A DNA stretch of 64,000 nucleotides from Streptomyces sp. Ag109_O5-1. Lineage in GTDB: Bacteria > Actinomycetota > Actinomycetes > Streptomycetales > Streptomycetaceae. The first letter of the stretch is position 1. Each line of letters opens with the position of its first letter. Under the pieces are notes generated by a model. The model had not been told where the DNA came from. It made no database searches and saw nothing but the letters and a program-made list of their open reading frames with translations. The stretch covers positions 1 through 64,000 of the forward strand of contig NZ_RKQF01000002.1 of the NCBI RefSeq assembly GCF_003814875.1. Direction: 5' to 3'. Positions 17,155-25,958 of the stretch are shown one piece after another. The translations under genes and the position numbers were made by a program.

Positions 17155-18168
17155 TTGACACACAGGAGCATGGGGCGCCGGAAGATCGGGAGCACCCCTG
17201 TCGAGCTCACCGAGCTCGGCTTCGGGGCCTCCGTCATCGGCAACCTCTACAAGGCCACCCCGGCGCAGGACGCGCAGGCCGCGATCGAGGCGGCGTGGGA
17301 CGCGGGCATCCGCTACTTCGACACCGCACCGCACTACGGCCTCGGCCTCTCCGAGCGGCGCCTGGGCGCCGCACTGCGGGACCGGCCGCGGGACACCTAC
17401 GTCGTCTCCTCCAAGGTCGGCCGTCTGCTCGTCCCCAACGAGCACCCGCGTGGCACCGACGACGAGGGCTTCGTCGTACGCGATGACCTGCGCCGACAGT
17501 GGGACTTCAGCCGGGACGGGGTCCTGCGGTCCATCGAGGACACGCTGGAACGAACGGGACTGGAACGCCTGGACGTCGTCTACCTGCACGATCCCGACGC
17601 CCACTGGAGGCAGGCCGCCGAGAAGGCCATGCCGGCTCTGGCGGAACTGCGCGACCAGGGGGTGATCGGCGCGATCGGCGCCGGCATGAACCAGTCGGCC
17701 ATGCTCGCCCGCTTCCTGCGCGAGACCGCTGCCGACGTGGTCATGCTGGCCGGTCGCTACACCCTCCTCGACCAGTCGGCACTGGACGACGTCCTTCCCG
17801 CCGCACGGGAACTCGGCAAGAGCGTGGTGGCCGTCGGCGTGTTCAACTCGGGACTGCTTTCCCGCGACCGGCCCGCCGAGGGCATGAAGTACGACTACCA
17901 AGAGGCTCCTTCGGCCCTGGTGACCCGCGCCAGGGCGATCGCCGAGGTCTGCGCGAAGCACGGTACGACATTGCCCGCGGCAGCGGTCGCGTTCCCGTAC
18001 AGCCATCCCAGCGTCATCAACGTCACCCTCGGCATGCGCACCGCGCAGCAGGTCGCACGGAACGTGGAACTCCACCGTCAGCACATCCCCGAAGGTCTCT
18101 GGGACGATCTCCGCGACCGGGGGCTGATCAGGTCGGACGTGCCCCGGGCGAACGAGTCCGGGCGGTGA
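17155..18168 (+). CDS. Aldo/keto reductase, L-fucose (D-threo-aldose) 1-dehydrogenase-like
   Basis: The protein has 337 aa. The AKR tetrad is visible: Asp and Tyr in FDTAPHYG, Lys in SSKVGR and His in YLHDPD. The sequence resembles D-threo-aldose/L-fucose/L-galactose 1-dehydrogenases, which oxidise the sugar at C1 to the lactone. The TTG at 17155 was chosen because AAGGAG sits 5 nt upstream; a GTG at 17116 in frame has no ribosome site. The last codons and the TGA (18166-18168) lie inside the IS fragment that begins at about 18160, so the native C-terminus was slightly changed. Confidence 0.85.
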   Translation: MTHRSMGRRKIGSTPVELTELGFGASVIGNLYKATPAQDAQAAIEAAWDAGIRYFDTAPHYGLGLSERRLGAALRDRPRDTYVVSSKVGRLLVPNEHPRGTDDEGFVVRDDLRRQWDFSRDGVLRSIEDTLERTGLERLDVVYLHDPDAHWRQAAEKAMPALAELRDQGVIGAIGAGMNQSAMLARFLRETAADVVMLAGRYTLLDQSALDDVLPAARELGKSVVAVGVFNSGLLSRDRPAEGMKYDYQEAPSALVTRARAIAEVCAKHGTTLPAAAVAFPYSHPSVINVTLGMRTAQQVARNVELHRQHIPEGLWDDLRDRGLIRSDVPRANESGR

Positions 18169-18676
18169 TCGACGGCTCGCACGTCAGGGCGCTTAAAGGC
18201 GGCCCAAAACAGGACCGAGCCCGGTCGACCGTGCCCGAACAGGCTCCAAGCACGATCTGATCACCGACGGGCACGGCATCCCGCTGGCGGTATCGCTGGC
18301 CGGCGGAAACCGCAACGACGTCACCCAGCTCATCCCCCTGCTCCAGGCCGTCCCGCCCGTACGCGGCCTGCGCGAACGGCCCCGACAGCGACCGGTCGCG
18401 CTCTACGCCGACCGCGGCTACGACCACGACAAGTACCGCAAGCAGGCGCGGGCCCTGGGGGGCACCCCGGTCATCGCGCGGCGCGGAGTCGAGCACGGTT
18501 CCGGACTGGGCGTGCACCGCTGGGTGGTCGAGCAGAGTTTTGCACTGCTGCACTGGTTCCGCAGACTGCGCATCCGCTGGGAGATCCGCGACGACATCCA
18601 CGAAGCCTTCCTCAGCCTGCCCTGCAGCATCATCTGCTGGCGCCGACTGGTCAACCTGTCACTTTGTTAGGAGTTC
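18160..18676 (+). mobile_element. 517-bp 3' fragment of an IS5-family element
   Basis: This stretch appears identical by eye to the reverse complement of 22309-22825, the 3' half of the complete IS5-like copy. It starts at the first catalytic motif (VIDGSHVRALKGG) and keeps the second frame with LYADRGYDHDKYR and HRWVVEQSFALLHWF, ending in the terminal repeat TGTTAGGAGTTC. The 5' half is missing. It supplies the stop codon of the upstream aldo/keto reductase and truncates the DUF4177 gene on its right. Confidence 0.88.
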
Positions 18677-18797
18677 TCAGGCCCCAGCCGTCCTCGGCAT
18701 GCTTGTTGAGAACCTTCTCCAGTTTGTCGCTGTCCAGTGCGTCACCGATCAGCGACTCCCTGAAACTGACGACCTCGTAGGTGTGGCCGTTGCTCAT
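18677..18797 (-). pseudogene. DUF4177-like small protein, 3' end lost to an IS
   Basis: From an ATG at 18797 the minus strand reads MSNGHTYEVVSFRESLIG, then DSDKLEKVLNKHAEDGWGL, the N-terminal two thirds of a DUF4177 protein (family about 55-65 aa). Translation then runs into the IS end at 18676 and stops within it after a few foreign residues. Function of the family is unknown. It sits downstream of the fucosidase gene on the same strand. Confidence 0.6.
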
Positions 18798-18952
18798 GCC
18801 TGCGTGCCCTCCGGTGTGTTGTTGCACTGCCCAGGGCCAGCCAATCATGCTCCGAGGCAGGTCACACCTGCGGGACGACCTTGCTCCCGGGACTTCCGAC
18901 GCGCGTCGGCGGGGGCCGGAGCGGCTGCCCCGGCGCCCGCCCCTCTGCCTGC

Positions 18953-21172
18953 TCAGGCCTTGGTGAGGGTCCACTGCACGTTGGTGCTGCTGTTCCCGGA
19001 CCACTGCTTGGTCACGGAGCCCGAGGGCACGTCGCCGCCGCCGTCGAGGACGAGGCCGGTGGCGCGGTTGACGATCCAGTACCTGTTGCCGCCCTGGTAC
19101 TTGAGCTGCCACTGCTGGCTGTTGCCACCGGTCCAGGTCGCCTCCAGGGCGGGGGAGCCGTTCGTGGTGGCGCCCCCGCCGTCGGCGACCATGCTGTTGG
19201 CGCGGTTGACCAGCTTGTAGTAGCCGTTGCCGAGCTCGACGGCCTGCCACTGGAGGTTGGTGCTGCCGTTCCAGGTCCACTGCTTGAGGTTGGAGCCGCT
19301 GGGGACGTTCCCGCCGCTGTCCAGCACCAGCCCGTCGGTGACGTTGGTGATCCTGAACCATGCCGAGGGGTTGAGCTGCACCTTCATCGATACGACGGCG
19401 TCGTTGTTGCCGGTGACGCGCAGGTCGGCGTTGTCGGCGGTGAAGGTCCAGGCGGTGCCGGTGAAGTTGTCACCGGAGTAGCCGATGATCTGGTAGCCGG
19501 GAGCCGGCTTCAGCGAGGACAGGCTGCGGCTGGGCAGGCCGGCGAGCGACAACTGGTCGGCGGTGTAGGAGCCGAGCTGGAGCAGGGAGGAGCCGCCCGA
19601 GTAGTTGACGTCCTGGTAGACCACGGCCCCGGACAGCGGCTGCACGGCGGGGATCTGGCCGGAGAAGGTCAGCTTCACGACGTAGGCCAGGGCGGAGAAC
19701 GGCGCCGACGACGGCAGGGTCACGTGCAGCCCGGTCGAGTCCTGCGTCGGCGTGGGCAGGTCCGTGTAGGTGCCGGCGGTGGAGTTCAGCAGCTTCGCCG
19801 AGGTCAGGGAACTGACGTTGATCCGGGCCGAGTTGAGCGTCGATATGGTCAGTGTGCTTCCCGGCCAGCCGAGGACCGTGGCGTACAGGACGGTGTTGTT
19901 CTTGTTCCGGGTGAAGCGGATGTCCTGTGCCGTTCCGACCTGCGGGGCGGTGAAGGCGCCGCCGCCCATATGTGTGGGGCCTTCGCCGTACGTGGTCCAG
20001 GCCCGGGTCGAGTAGACCGACTCGCCGAAGCGGCGCAGGTAGTCGCCGATGCCGAGGAGGATGTCCTTCTGGGCCTGGGGGATGGTGCCGTCCGCCATCG
20101 GGGCGATGTTGAGCAGCATGTTGCCGTTCTTGCTGACCCGGTCGATCAGTGAGTGCAGCATCTGCTGGGTGCTGTAGTAGCCGATGCCGTTCGTGTAGCA
20201 CCAGCTGGAGCTGGAGATGCTGTCGTCGGTGAGCCAGTAGGGGGCGGTGATGTCTCCGGGGCCGCCGCGCTCGTAGTCGAAGACCTCGCCGTGTCCGTTC
20301 AGGCCGTCCTTGTAGGTGGCGACGACTTCGCGGCCCCACGCCTGGGCCTGGTTGTAGTAGTACGACAGGAAGTTCAGGAGTTGCGTCTGGTCGACCTTGT
20401 TGAGGTCGAAGTCCTGCCAGATGATGTCGGGCTTGGCGAGGTTGATGACCTCTTTGAGCTTGTCGTACCACGGCTGGTTCTCGGCCGTGGTGCCCAACTG
20501 CCCGTACAGCTTCTGCAGGCTCGGGTCGGACTGCGCGGGCACGTGGTCGTAGTAGCCGTTGAAGTTGAACGCGTGGTGCATGGCCACCAGGAGCTTCAGC
20601 CCCTTGGCGCGGATGGAGTCGGTGAACAACTGGAGCAGGTTGAGCTGGGGGCCCTTGGCGGCCGAGTTCCACTCGTTGACCGAGCTGTTCCACATGGAGA
20701 ATCCGTCGTGGTGTTCGGCGACGGGGCCGGCGAACCGGGCGCCGGCGTCGACGAAGAGCTGCGCCCACTCGTCCGGGTCGAAGTTCCCGCCCGCGGACTT
20801 CAGTTTCGGGGCGAACTTGTTGAAGTTGCCGTTCAGGTCCTTCGCGCCGTTGATGAAGTTGTGGTATGGCCACGCCGACGGGTCACCGAACGTGGCGATG
20901 TGGTGCTGGTTGCACGCATCGCCGCTGATGTACATGCGGCGCGGATACCACTCGTTCCCGTAGGCCGGAACGCTGAACACACCCCAGTGGTAGTAGATGC
21001 CGAACTTGGCGTCCTTGAACCACTCGGGAGCCGCGGTGTGCTGGTCGACCGAGGCCCACGTGGGGGTGTACGTGGTCGCGGCCCGGGCGGTGCCGGCGGC
21101 GAGGACGTTGCCTGCGACCGCAGTCGCCGCGACACCCGTGGCACTCGCCAGGAACTGGCGTCTGTTGATCAT
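18953..21172 (-). CDS. Secreted GH29 alpha-L-fucosidase with beta/gamma-crystallin-like and ricin-lectin domains
   Basis: The protein has 739 aa. A Tat-type signal is present (NRRQFLASA, cut near TARA at about 31). The GH29 catalytic barrel spans about 40-430: WFKDAKFGIYYHWGVFSVP, KYHDGFS-type motif as VAEHHDGFSMWNS, and PDIIWQDFDLN where Asp is the likely nucleophile (commonly WFDG). GNMLLNIAPMADGTIP is a GH29 hallmark. Residues about 515-600 look like a beta/gamma-crystallin domain (VVYQDVNYSGGSSLL). Residues about 607-739 form a ricin-type CBM13 with QW repeats (NLQWQAVELGNG, QQWQLKYQGGNRYW). It releases L-fucose from extracellular glycans. GGAGGT lies 6 nt before the ATG. It is isolated from the operon by the IS fragment. 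Confidence 0.92.
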   Translation of the reverse strand: MINRRQFLASATGVAATAVAGNVLAAGTARAATTYTPTWASVDQHTAAPEWFKDAKFGIYYHWGVFSVPAYGNEWYPRRMYISGDACNQHHIATFGDPSAWPYHNFINGAKDLNGNFNKFAPKLKSAGGNFDPDEWAQLFVDAGARFAGPVAEHHDGFSMWNSSVNEWNSAAKGPQLNLLQLFTDSIRAKGLKLLVAMHHAFNFNGYYDHVPAQSDPSLQKLYGQLGTTAENQPWYDKLKEVINLAKPDIIWQDFDLNKVDQTQLLNFLSYYYNQAQAWGREVVATYKDGLNGHGEVFDYERGGPGDITAPYWLTDDSISSSSWCYTNGIGYYSTQQMLHSLIDRVSKNGNMLLNIAPMADGTIPQAQKDILLGIGDYLRRFGESVYSTRAWTTYGEGPTHMGGGAFTAPQVGTAQDIRFTRNKNNTVLYATVLGWPGSTLTISTLNSARINVSSLTSAKLLNSTAGTYTDLPTPTQDSTGLHVTLPSSAPFSALAYVVKLTFSGQIPAVQPLSGAVVYQDVNYSGGSSLLQLGSYTADQLSLAGLPSRSLSSLKPAPGYQIIGYSGDNFTGTAWTFTADNADLRVTGNNDAVVSMKVQLNPSAWFRITNVTDGLVLDSGGNVPSGSNLKQWTWNGSTNLQWQAVELGNGYYKLVNRANSMVADGGGATTNGSPALEATWTGGNSQQWQLKYQGGNRYWIVNRATGLVLDGGGDVPSGSVTKQWSGNSSTNVQWTLTKA

Positions 21173-22076
21173 GGTGGTACCTCCGTCAGAGCTGTGGTGG
21201 GAGACCAGGGCCGGTGGTCAGTGGCGGGCACTTCCGGTGGCGGGAGCACGACGTGCGCGACGCAACCCGGACCGGACACGGTCGGCAGGTGACTGACTCG
21301 GCGCCACGGCCTACGGGCGACGAAGTCCGCGGCGCAAGCGGGTGGATGGAGCGCGTCACCGGCTGCGAACGGCAACGGTCTGTGCGGACTCCAGGGATCT
21401 CGTGGCAGAGCAGGTTCCTGACGACATGTCCTCACTCCGTTCCCGTACGGCAGCACCGCCGCGTGACCGTTTCGGCTCCGGGACTTCTTGCAGACCCCTG
21501 AGCCGCGTGGTGCCGGATGTCACGCATGAAATTGCGGCACTCACCCTGCCCATGTCAACGGTCGTGCAGGGATGAAAGCAGCTCGCCAACTGAGCTTTTG
21601 TTCCTTTTTGTGCGAGATTCTACTGATCTATCCCTCGATAGACATCGTATGTTTAACCGTCAGGCGTCAGTGGTCCCGGATCGGTTGCAGTGCCGGGAGG
21701 GCGCCGGTCCTCCGGTCAGCCCCGGCATGGCCCAACGCGACCCGGCAGTACGAGCGATGGACGGCGACGTGGGGGAGCGACGTACGCGCGGCTCACTGTG
21801 CTCGACCTCGTCGCGGCCGTGGGATCGTCTTGCGCCGGGCAGGACATCTGCTCTTTGGTGCGCCCTGACATTCAGACCGGCCCTTCGGGTCTGCCGAGTT
21901 GGCCGGCGTCGACGCGCGCCGGCGGGCCTGTTCGAGTCCGTCGGTTGCAGTCGAGGAAACTTCAGCAGTAGGCGCTGCTCGAGAGGGTCTACTGAGCAGC
22001 GCGGGAAGAGAACAGCGCTCGCCCGAGCAACTCCGCCACGCCGCACCATCAGCCCACGTAGCCCGAGGTGACTGGT
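21173..22076. other. 904-bp upstream region of the fucosidase gene
   Basis: No open frame here shows family features. An AT-rich patch at about 21585-21660 may hold the promoter. A 6-4-6 palindrome TCTATC-CCTC-GATAGA lies at 21627-21642 and could be an operator, though it is 455 bp from the start codon. The remainder (21660-22070) shows no recognisable element. Confidence 0.5.
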
Positions 22077-22308
22077 CTATTGCGCCCAGCGTCCCATGGT
22101 CGGCGAGGTGCCGATCAGGCACTCGATGCCGGTCGGGAAGCCGACGAGGGTGTAGGCGGTCAGACGCAGATGGCCCTCAAGGCAGACCAGGTTGTCCTGC
22201 CTCTCGCCGACGAGGATGAGGGGCGGAAACCGCTCGCCGCTGATGAGCGCCCGGGCTGCGTCGACGAATGGTTCGTTGGGCACGTCGAACGCTCGCAGCC
22301 CTGCCTGA
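22077..22308 (-). pseudogene. ParB-like domain protein, 5' end removed by an IS
   Basis: On the minus strand the frame ending at 22077 reads GLRAFDVPNEPFVDAARAL, then GERFPPLILVGERQDNLVCL and EGHLRLTAYTLVG, which is the ParB/Srx-like nucleotide-binding motif region (G-x-x-R near the end). The frame enters from the IS terminus at 22309, so the N-terminus is lost. The role is unknown. Confidence 0.55.
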
Positions 22309-23207
22309 GAACTCCTAACAAAGTGACAGGTTGACCAGTCGGCGCCAGCAGATGATGCTGCAGGGCAGGCTGAGGAAGGCTTCGTGGATGTCGTCGCGGA
22401 TCTCCCAGCGGATGCGCAGTCTGCGGAACCAGTGCAGCAGTGCAAAACTCTGCTCGACCACCCAGCGGTGCACGCCCAGTCCGGAACCGTGCTCGACTCC
22501 GCGCCGCGCGATGACCGGGGTGCCCCCCAGGGCCCGCGCCTGCTTGCGGTACTTGTCGTGGTCGTAGCCGCGGTCGGCGTAGAGCGCGACCGGTCGCTGT
22601 CGGGGCCGTTCGCGCAGGCCGCGTACGGGCGGGACGGCCTGGAGCAGGGGGATGAGCTGGGTGACGTCGTTGCGGTTTCCGCCGGCCAGCGATACCGCCA
22701 GCGGGATGCCGTGCCCGTCGGTGATCAGATCGTGCTTGGAGCCTGTTCGGGCACGGTCGACCGGGCTCGGTCCTGTTTTGGGCCGCCTTTAAGCGCCCTG
22801 ACGTGCGAGCCGTCGATCACCGCCCTCGACCAGTTCAGCGCGCCGGCGGCGTTCAGCTCGGCCAGGAGTGACTCGTGCAGATGCTGCCAGACTCCCGCGT
22901 CGTTCCAGTCACGCAGACGCCGCCAGCAGGTCATGCCGGAGCCGAAGCCCAGCTCCTGAGGCAGGAACTCCCACGGAATGCCGGTGTACAGCACGAACAG
23001 GATGCCTGACAGCACCTTCCGGTCGTCCAGACGCTTACGGCCAGGGTGATCCGTTCGGCGCGGCACAACCGGCAGCAACGGCTCGATGCGCGCCCACAGC
23101 CCATCCGGCACGATCCACGGCGGCTGCTCACCCTTTCTCATGCGCAGGCTAACAACCCATCAGACACCAACATTCCAAGGCGAGTTGTCGCATTCTGTTA
23201 GGAGTTC
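22309..23207 (-). mobile_element. Complete IS5-family insertion sequence (about 899 bp)
   Basis: The element is bounded by 12-bp inverted repeats GAACTCCTAACA (22309-22320) and TGTTAGGAGTTC (23196-23207). Flanks read TGA on the left and TTA on the right, so no matching target duplication is visible. It carries a two-frame transposase. A 517-bp inverted fragment of the same element is at 18160-18676. It separates a ParB-like fragment on the left from an MFS fragment on the right. Confidence 0.88.
22315..23141 (-). CDS. IS5-family transposase, two overlapping frames
   Basis: The first frame (23141 to 22725, 138 aa) has the DUF4096-like start (WARIEPLLPVVPRRTDHPG, GIPWEFLPQELGFGSGMTCW) and the first catalytic Asp in VIDGSHVRALKGG. 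The second frame, reached by a shift near 22750, holds SKHDLITDGHGIPLAVSLAG, the second Asp in LYADRGYDHDKYR and the Glu in HRWVVEQSFALLHWF, ending at 22315. The layout is that of IS427-group elements, which make transposase by ribosomal frameshifting. Coding looks intact, so the element may still be active. Confidence 0.85.
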
Positions 23208-23219
23208 TTAAGGGCGTGG

Positions 23220-23412
23220 GGACCCCCAGCCGGTTGCCGTCGGAGATGCCCAGGTCTGCCTGGGCGGAGGGCAGGGCGATGTTCACGATGGTTGCGTCGA
23301 GCACCACCATGAGCTGGGCGAGCGCGATGAAGACGAGCGCCCTCCAGCGGTTGGCTTCACCGCTCGGGGCGGCGGAGGCTTTGCGAGCTGTTTCGGACAT
23401 GGGGGTACTCAC
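23220..23412 (-). pseudogene. N-terminal fragment of an MFS (DHA2) transporter
   Basis: The start codon at 23412 (GTG, or ATG at 23400) begins a frame reading RALVFIALAQLMVVLDATIV and NIALPSAQADLGISDGNR, the first membrane helix and motif D-region of EmrB/QacA-type drug exporters. The match ends after DGNR at about 23220, followed by about 13 bp of other sequence and then the IS. The remaining 13 helices are not in the window. Confidence 0.8.
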
Positions 23413-23910
23413 TTCGGGACTTCGTGACGGAGAGCGAAGGAAGAAGGAGGGGCCCGGGCCTGGCGGCGGACCGGGGGGGAGGATCCTGCCGCCGGGCCCG
23501 GGCGGCGCGCCGGTCCCGTCCCCACGGATCCGGCGCGGCGGGACCGCTCCTGCTCATGAGCGGCCCCGGTCTGAGGTGGTGTGCGTAGCAGGAAGGGGGC
23601 GGGCTGCTAGGGGTAGGAGGCGCCTGCGGGGCCCGGACGGCTGCCTCGACCAGTTCTGTGTCTGCGGGACGGGAGGTGTTTGGCGTCGCAGGCAGGGCCA
23701 GGGGCAGGGGGCCAGCGATTCAGCACGCGGCCGGGGACAGGCGGGCCGCGGTGCAGATGAGGGCCGATGGTGCTGCGGCAGGACGACGGGCGCCGCCGGG
23801 GAAACCGGTGAAGGCACGGTACGGCCTGCGGTGAAGACATGAGGTCCGGTTCGTCCCGCGCCATGGAGAGCGCGGCGCAGGGCTGTTGACGAAGCTGGGC
23901 CCGTTGAGGG
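23413..23910. other. 498-bp stretch without a recognisable gene
   Basis: The sequence is G-rich on the plus strand with runs such as GGGGGGGAGG near 23475. No frame here has a ribosome site or family features. It includes the upstream side of the broken MFS gene and the downstream side of the broken SDR gene. Confidence 0.5.
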
Positions 23911-24583
23911 TCAGGAGGGCAGGCCGGAGGCGCGGGAGATGACGGTGTCGAAGGCGCGGTCGGACACGAGGCGCCGCAGGGCGATGAGCGGGCGGGCGCC
24001 GAAGCCGGTGGCATAGCGGGTCTTGGGACGGCGGGCGGTGACGGCCTTGCCGATCGCGTCGGCGATCACCTGGGTCGGAGAGTTGCGCTTGGCGTGGGCT
24101 TCGGAGCGCATCAAGGAGGCCACGGCGTCGGCCTGCTTGGCGTAGGCACCGGCGGCGGAGGAATTCTCCAGCTGGTCGGCGGCGATGCCGCTCCACTCGG
24201 TGGCGATGGCGCCGGGCTCGATGACGACGACGTCGATGCCGAAGGGCTTGGCCTCCAGGCGCAGGCAGTCGCTGAGGGCTTCGAGAGCGAACTTGGTGCC
24301 GTGGTACCAGCCGCCGAGCGGGACGTAGATCTTGCCGCCCACGGACGTGATATTGACGATCGTGCCGGAGTGCTGGGCGCGCATGTGCGGCAGGGCCAGC
24401 TGGGCCAGGCGCATGGCGCCGAAGACGTTGACCTCGAACTGGCGGCGGGCCTCGTCCATGGTGACGTCCTCGATGGCGCCGTAGGAGCCGTAGCCGGCGT
24501 TGTTGACCAGCACGTCGATGCGGCCCGCCTCGGCGACGATGTGGTCGATGCCGGCGGCCATGGAGCCGTCGTCACGGAGGCGA
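23911..24583 (-). pseudogene. Short-chain dehydrogenase lacking its N-terminal cofactor motif
   Basis: The minus-strand frame keeps SMAAGIDHIVAEAGRIDVLV, NNAGYGSYGAIEDV, the catalytic Ser region (NITSVGGKIYVP) and YHGTKFALEALSD through to a normal C-terminus. The first 60 or so residues, with the TGxxxGIG motif, are absent. The homology stops at about 24583, exactly where the C-terminal part of a TetR gene begins on the other strand. The enzyme cannot bind NAD(P) normally and is treated as dead. Confidence 0.8.
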
Positions 24584-24837
24584 TCGCCATCAACCACGCC
24601 GTCAAGGCCGCCGCCCGCGCCCTCGGCGCCGACCCCGTCGACCGGGATGCCGAAGCCCGCGCAGGCGCTGCACTGGCCGCGCTGATCCAGGCGGGCCAGG
24701 CCGACGGAGACATCCAACAGGACGTCACCGTCGACGACATCTACCTGCTCTTCAGCACGGCCCCCACCAACCAGCCCTCCGCCGCCCGCACCCGCTGGCT
24801 CACCCTGGTCCTCACCGGCCTGACGACCCACACATGA
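24571..24837 (+). pseudogene. C-terminal fragment of a TetR regulator
   Basis: The plus-strand frame reads VVTEAIAINHAVKAAARALG, then ALAALIQAGQADGDIQQDV and TVDDIYLLFSTAP to a stop at 24837. This resembles the ligand-domain end of TetR proteins found divergent from SDR genes in actinomycetes. The DNA-binding half is missing. Together with the 5'-less SDR on the opposite strand, it marks a deletion of the shared promoter region. Confidence 0.7.
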
Positions 24838-24967
24838 ACCGGAGACACCGGAACTGCCTCATAACCATTGCCTTCCAGCAGGGGCGGCCAGGCAACCGTG
24901 TTGTACGGCCGTACGGACAGCCCGGCGCGACGGTCAGGCCGGACAGCCCTACGTCGGCCCAGGTGCA

Positions 24968-25080
24968 TCAGCCACGCTGGTTCAGGGCGCGAGTGAGGTC
25001 GCGGTTCGCGGCCCGGGCGGCATCGAGTTCTGCCTGCCGCTCCTCCAGAGCCTGAGCCGGTTCGATGTTGCGCTGTTCCA
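24968..25080 (-). pseudogene. C-terminal tail of a DUF6262-like transposon-associated protein
   Basis: The minus strand reads ALEERQAELDAARAANRDLT then RALNQRG and a stop at 24968. The coiled-coil ending ELDAARAAN(R)DLTRALN is typical of DUF6262 proteins encoded beside tyrosine recombinases of Tn554-like elements. No recombinase or upstream part is present, so this is a relic of an excised or deleted element. Confidence 0.5.
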
Positions 25081-25184
25081 GCTGGAGCGGTGAGCTGACG
25101 AGAAGAGTGGGTCATCACGGGACTCCTTGGTGCACGTTCGGTCCGGCTGGTTGCCCGGCACGCGAACTCGATGCAAACTGTACT

Positions 25185-25201
25185 CAATACGTTTTGTATC
25201 G
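25185..25201. promoter_or_regulatory. Candidate TetR operator upstream of the TetR gene
   Basis: CAATAC-GTTTT-GTATCG is a 17-bp palindrome with one mismatched pair, in an AT-rich patch about 128 bp before the TetR start at 25329. It is a reasonable autoregulatory site; binding is inferred. Confidence 0.5.
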
Positions 25202-25328
25202 CAGGAGAGTGGAGCAGTGCGCGAGTCCGAGGTAGCAGCCCGGTCGGCTCCGTGCGCGACTACCTGCACAGCGGCTCGCCTCTCAGTCAGGAGGCAGCCT
25301 CGCAGCTGCCGACGGAGAGGATGGCCCG

Positions 25329-25958
25329 ATGAACCACCCGACCACCCCCGCGCCCGCACGTCCACCCCGCCAGCGCAAGGCGACCCGCGCGCAGCTGATC
25401 GCCGCGGCCGCCGACCTGTTCGCCGAACATGGCACCACCAACGTCAGCATCGGGGCGATCTGTGAGCGCGCCGGGTTCACCCGCGGCGCGTTCTACTCCA
25501 ACTTCAAGACCGTCGACGACGTCTTCTTTGCCCTGTACGAACAGCGCAACGCCGAGGCTCAGCAGCGGCTGGAGGCGCTGACCGCCGACGCGCCGTTTTC
25601 TGAGGAGGCTCGCTGTTCCCTGGAGTCCGTCGTGGCCACGATATTGCGGGCGCTGCCGATGGATCCGCAGTGGGTGGCGATCCGCACCAGTTTCGCGGGG
25701 CAGGCCCAGCACCGGCCAGAGGTCGCGGCCGCACTGCGCGAGCATGCCGAGCAGCTCCGTCGGCATCTCCAGCCGCTGCTGTTGCATGTCCTGGAGCTCA
25801 CCGGCCGTCGACCGCTGGACTCCGTAGAGGATTTCACCCGGGCCGTCATCACCGCGCACGTCGGCGCGATCACTCAGTCACCACTCCACGACGACCCCGA
25901 AGCCGTCCGCGAAGCCGTCGTCCGCGGCATCATTCTCGGCCTGACCACCGAGCAGTGA
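25329..25958 (+). CDS. TetR-family transcriptional regulator
   Basis: The protein has 209 aa. The N-terminal HTH spans about 17-65 (TRAQLIAAAADLFAEHG, TNVSIGAICERAGFTRGAFY, SNFKTVDDVF). The C-terminal helical domain (about 80-205) would bind a small ligand. GGAGAGG lies 6 nt before the ATG. It precedes a serine-hydrolase gene on the same strand by 280 bp and may regulate it and itself through the palindrome at 25185. Confidence 0.88.
   Translation: MNHPTTPAPARPPRQRKATRAQLIAAAADLFAEHGTTNVSIGAICERAGFTRGAFYSNFKTVDDVFFALYEQRNAEAQQRLEALTADAPFSEEARCSLESVVATILRALPMDPQWVAIRTSFAGQAQHRPEVAAALREHAEQLRRHLQPLLLHVLELTGRRPLDSVEDFTRAVITAHVGAITQSPLHDDPEAVREAVVRGIILGLTTEQ

Noticed and set aside
21517..22071. 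Open frames upstream of the fucosidase
   Set aside because: No motifs and no convincing starts; frames overlap in all directions as expected by chance in GC-rich DNA.
22309..23207. Recent simple insertion of the IS5 element with target duplication
   Set aside because: Flanks TGA and TTA do not match, and the genes on the two sides are different, so deletion or recombination has altered at least one flank.
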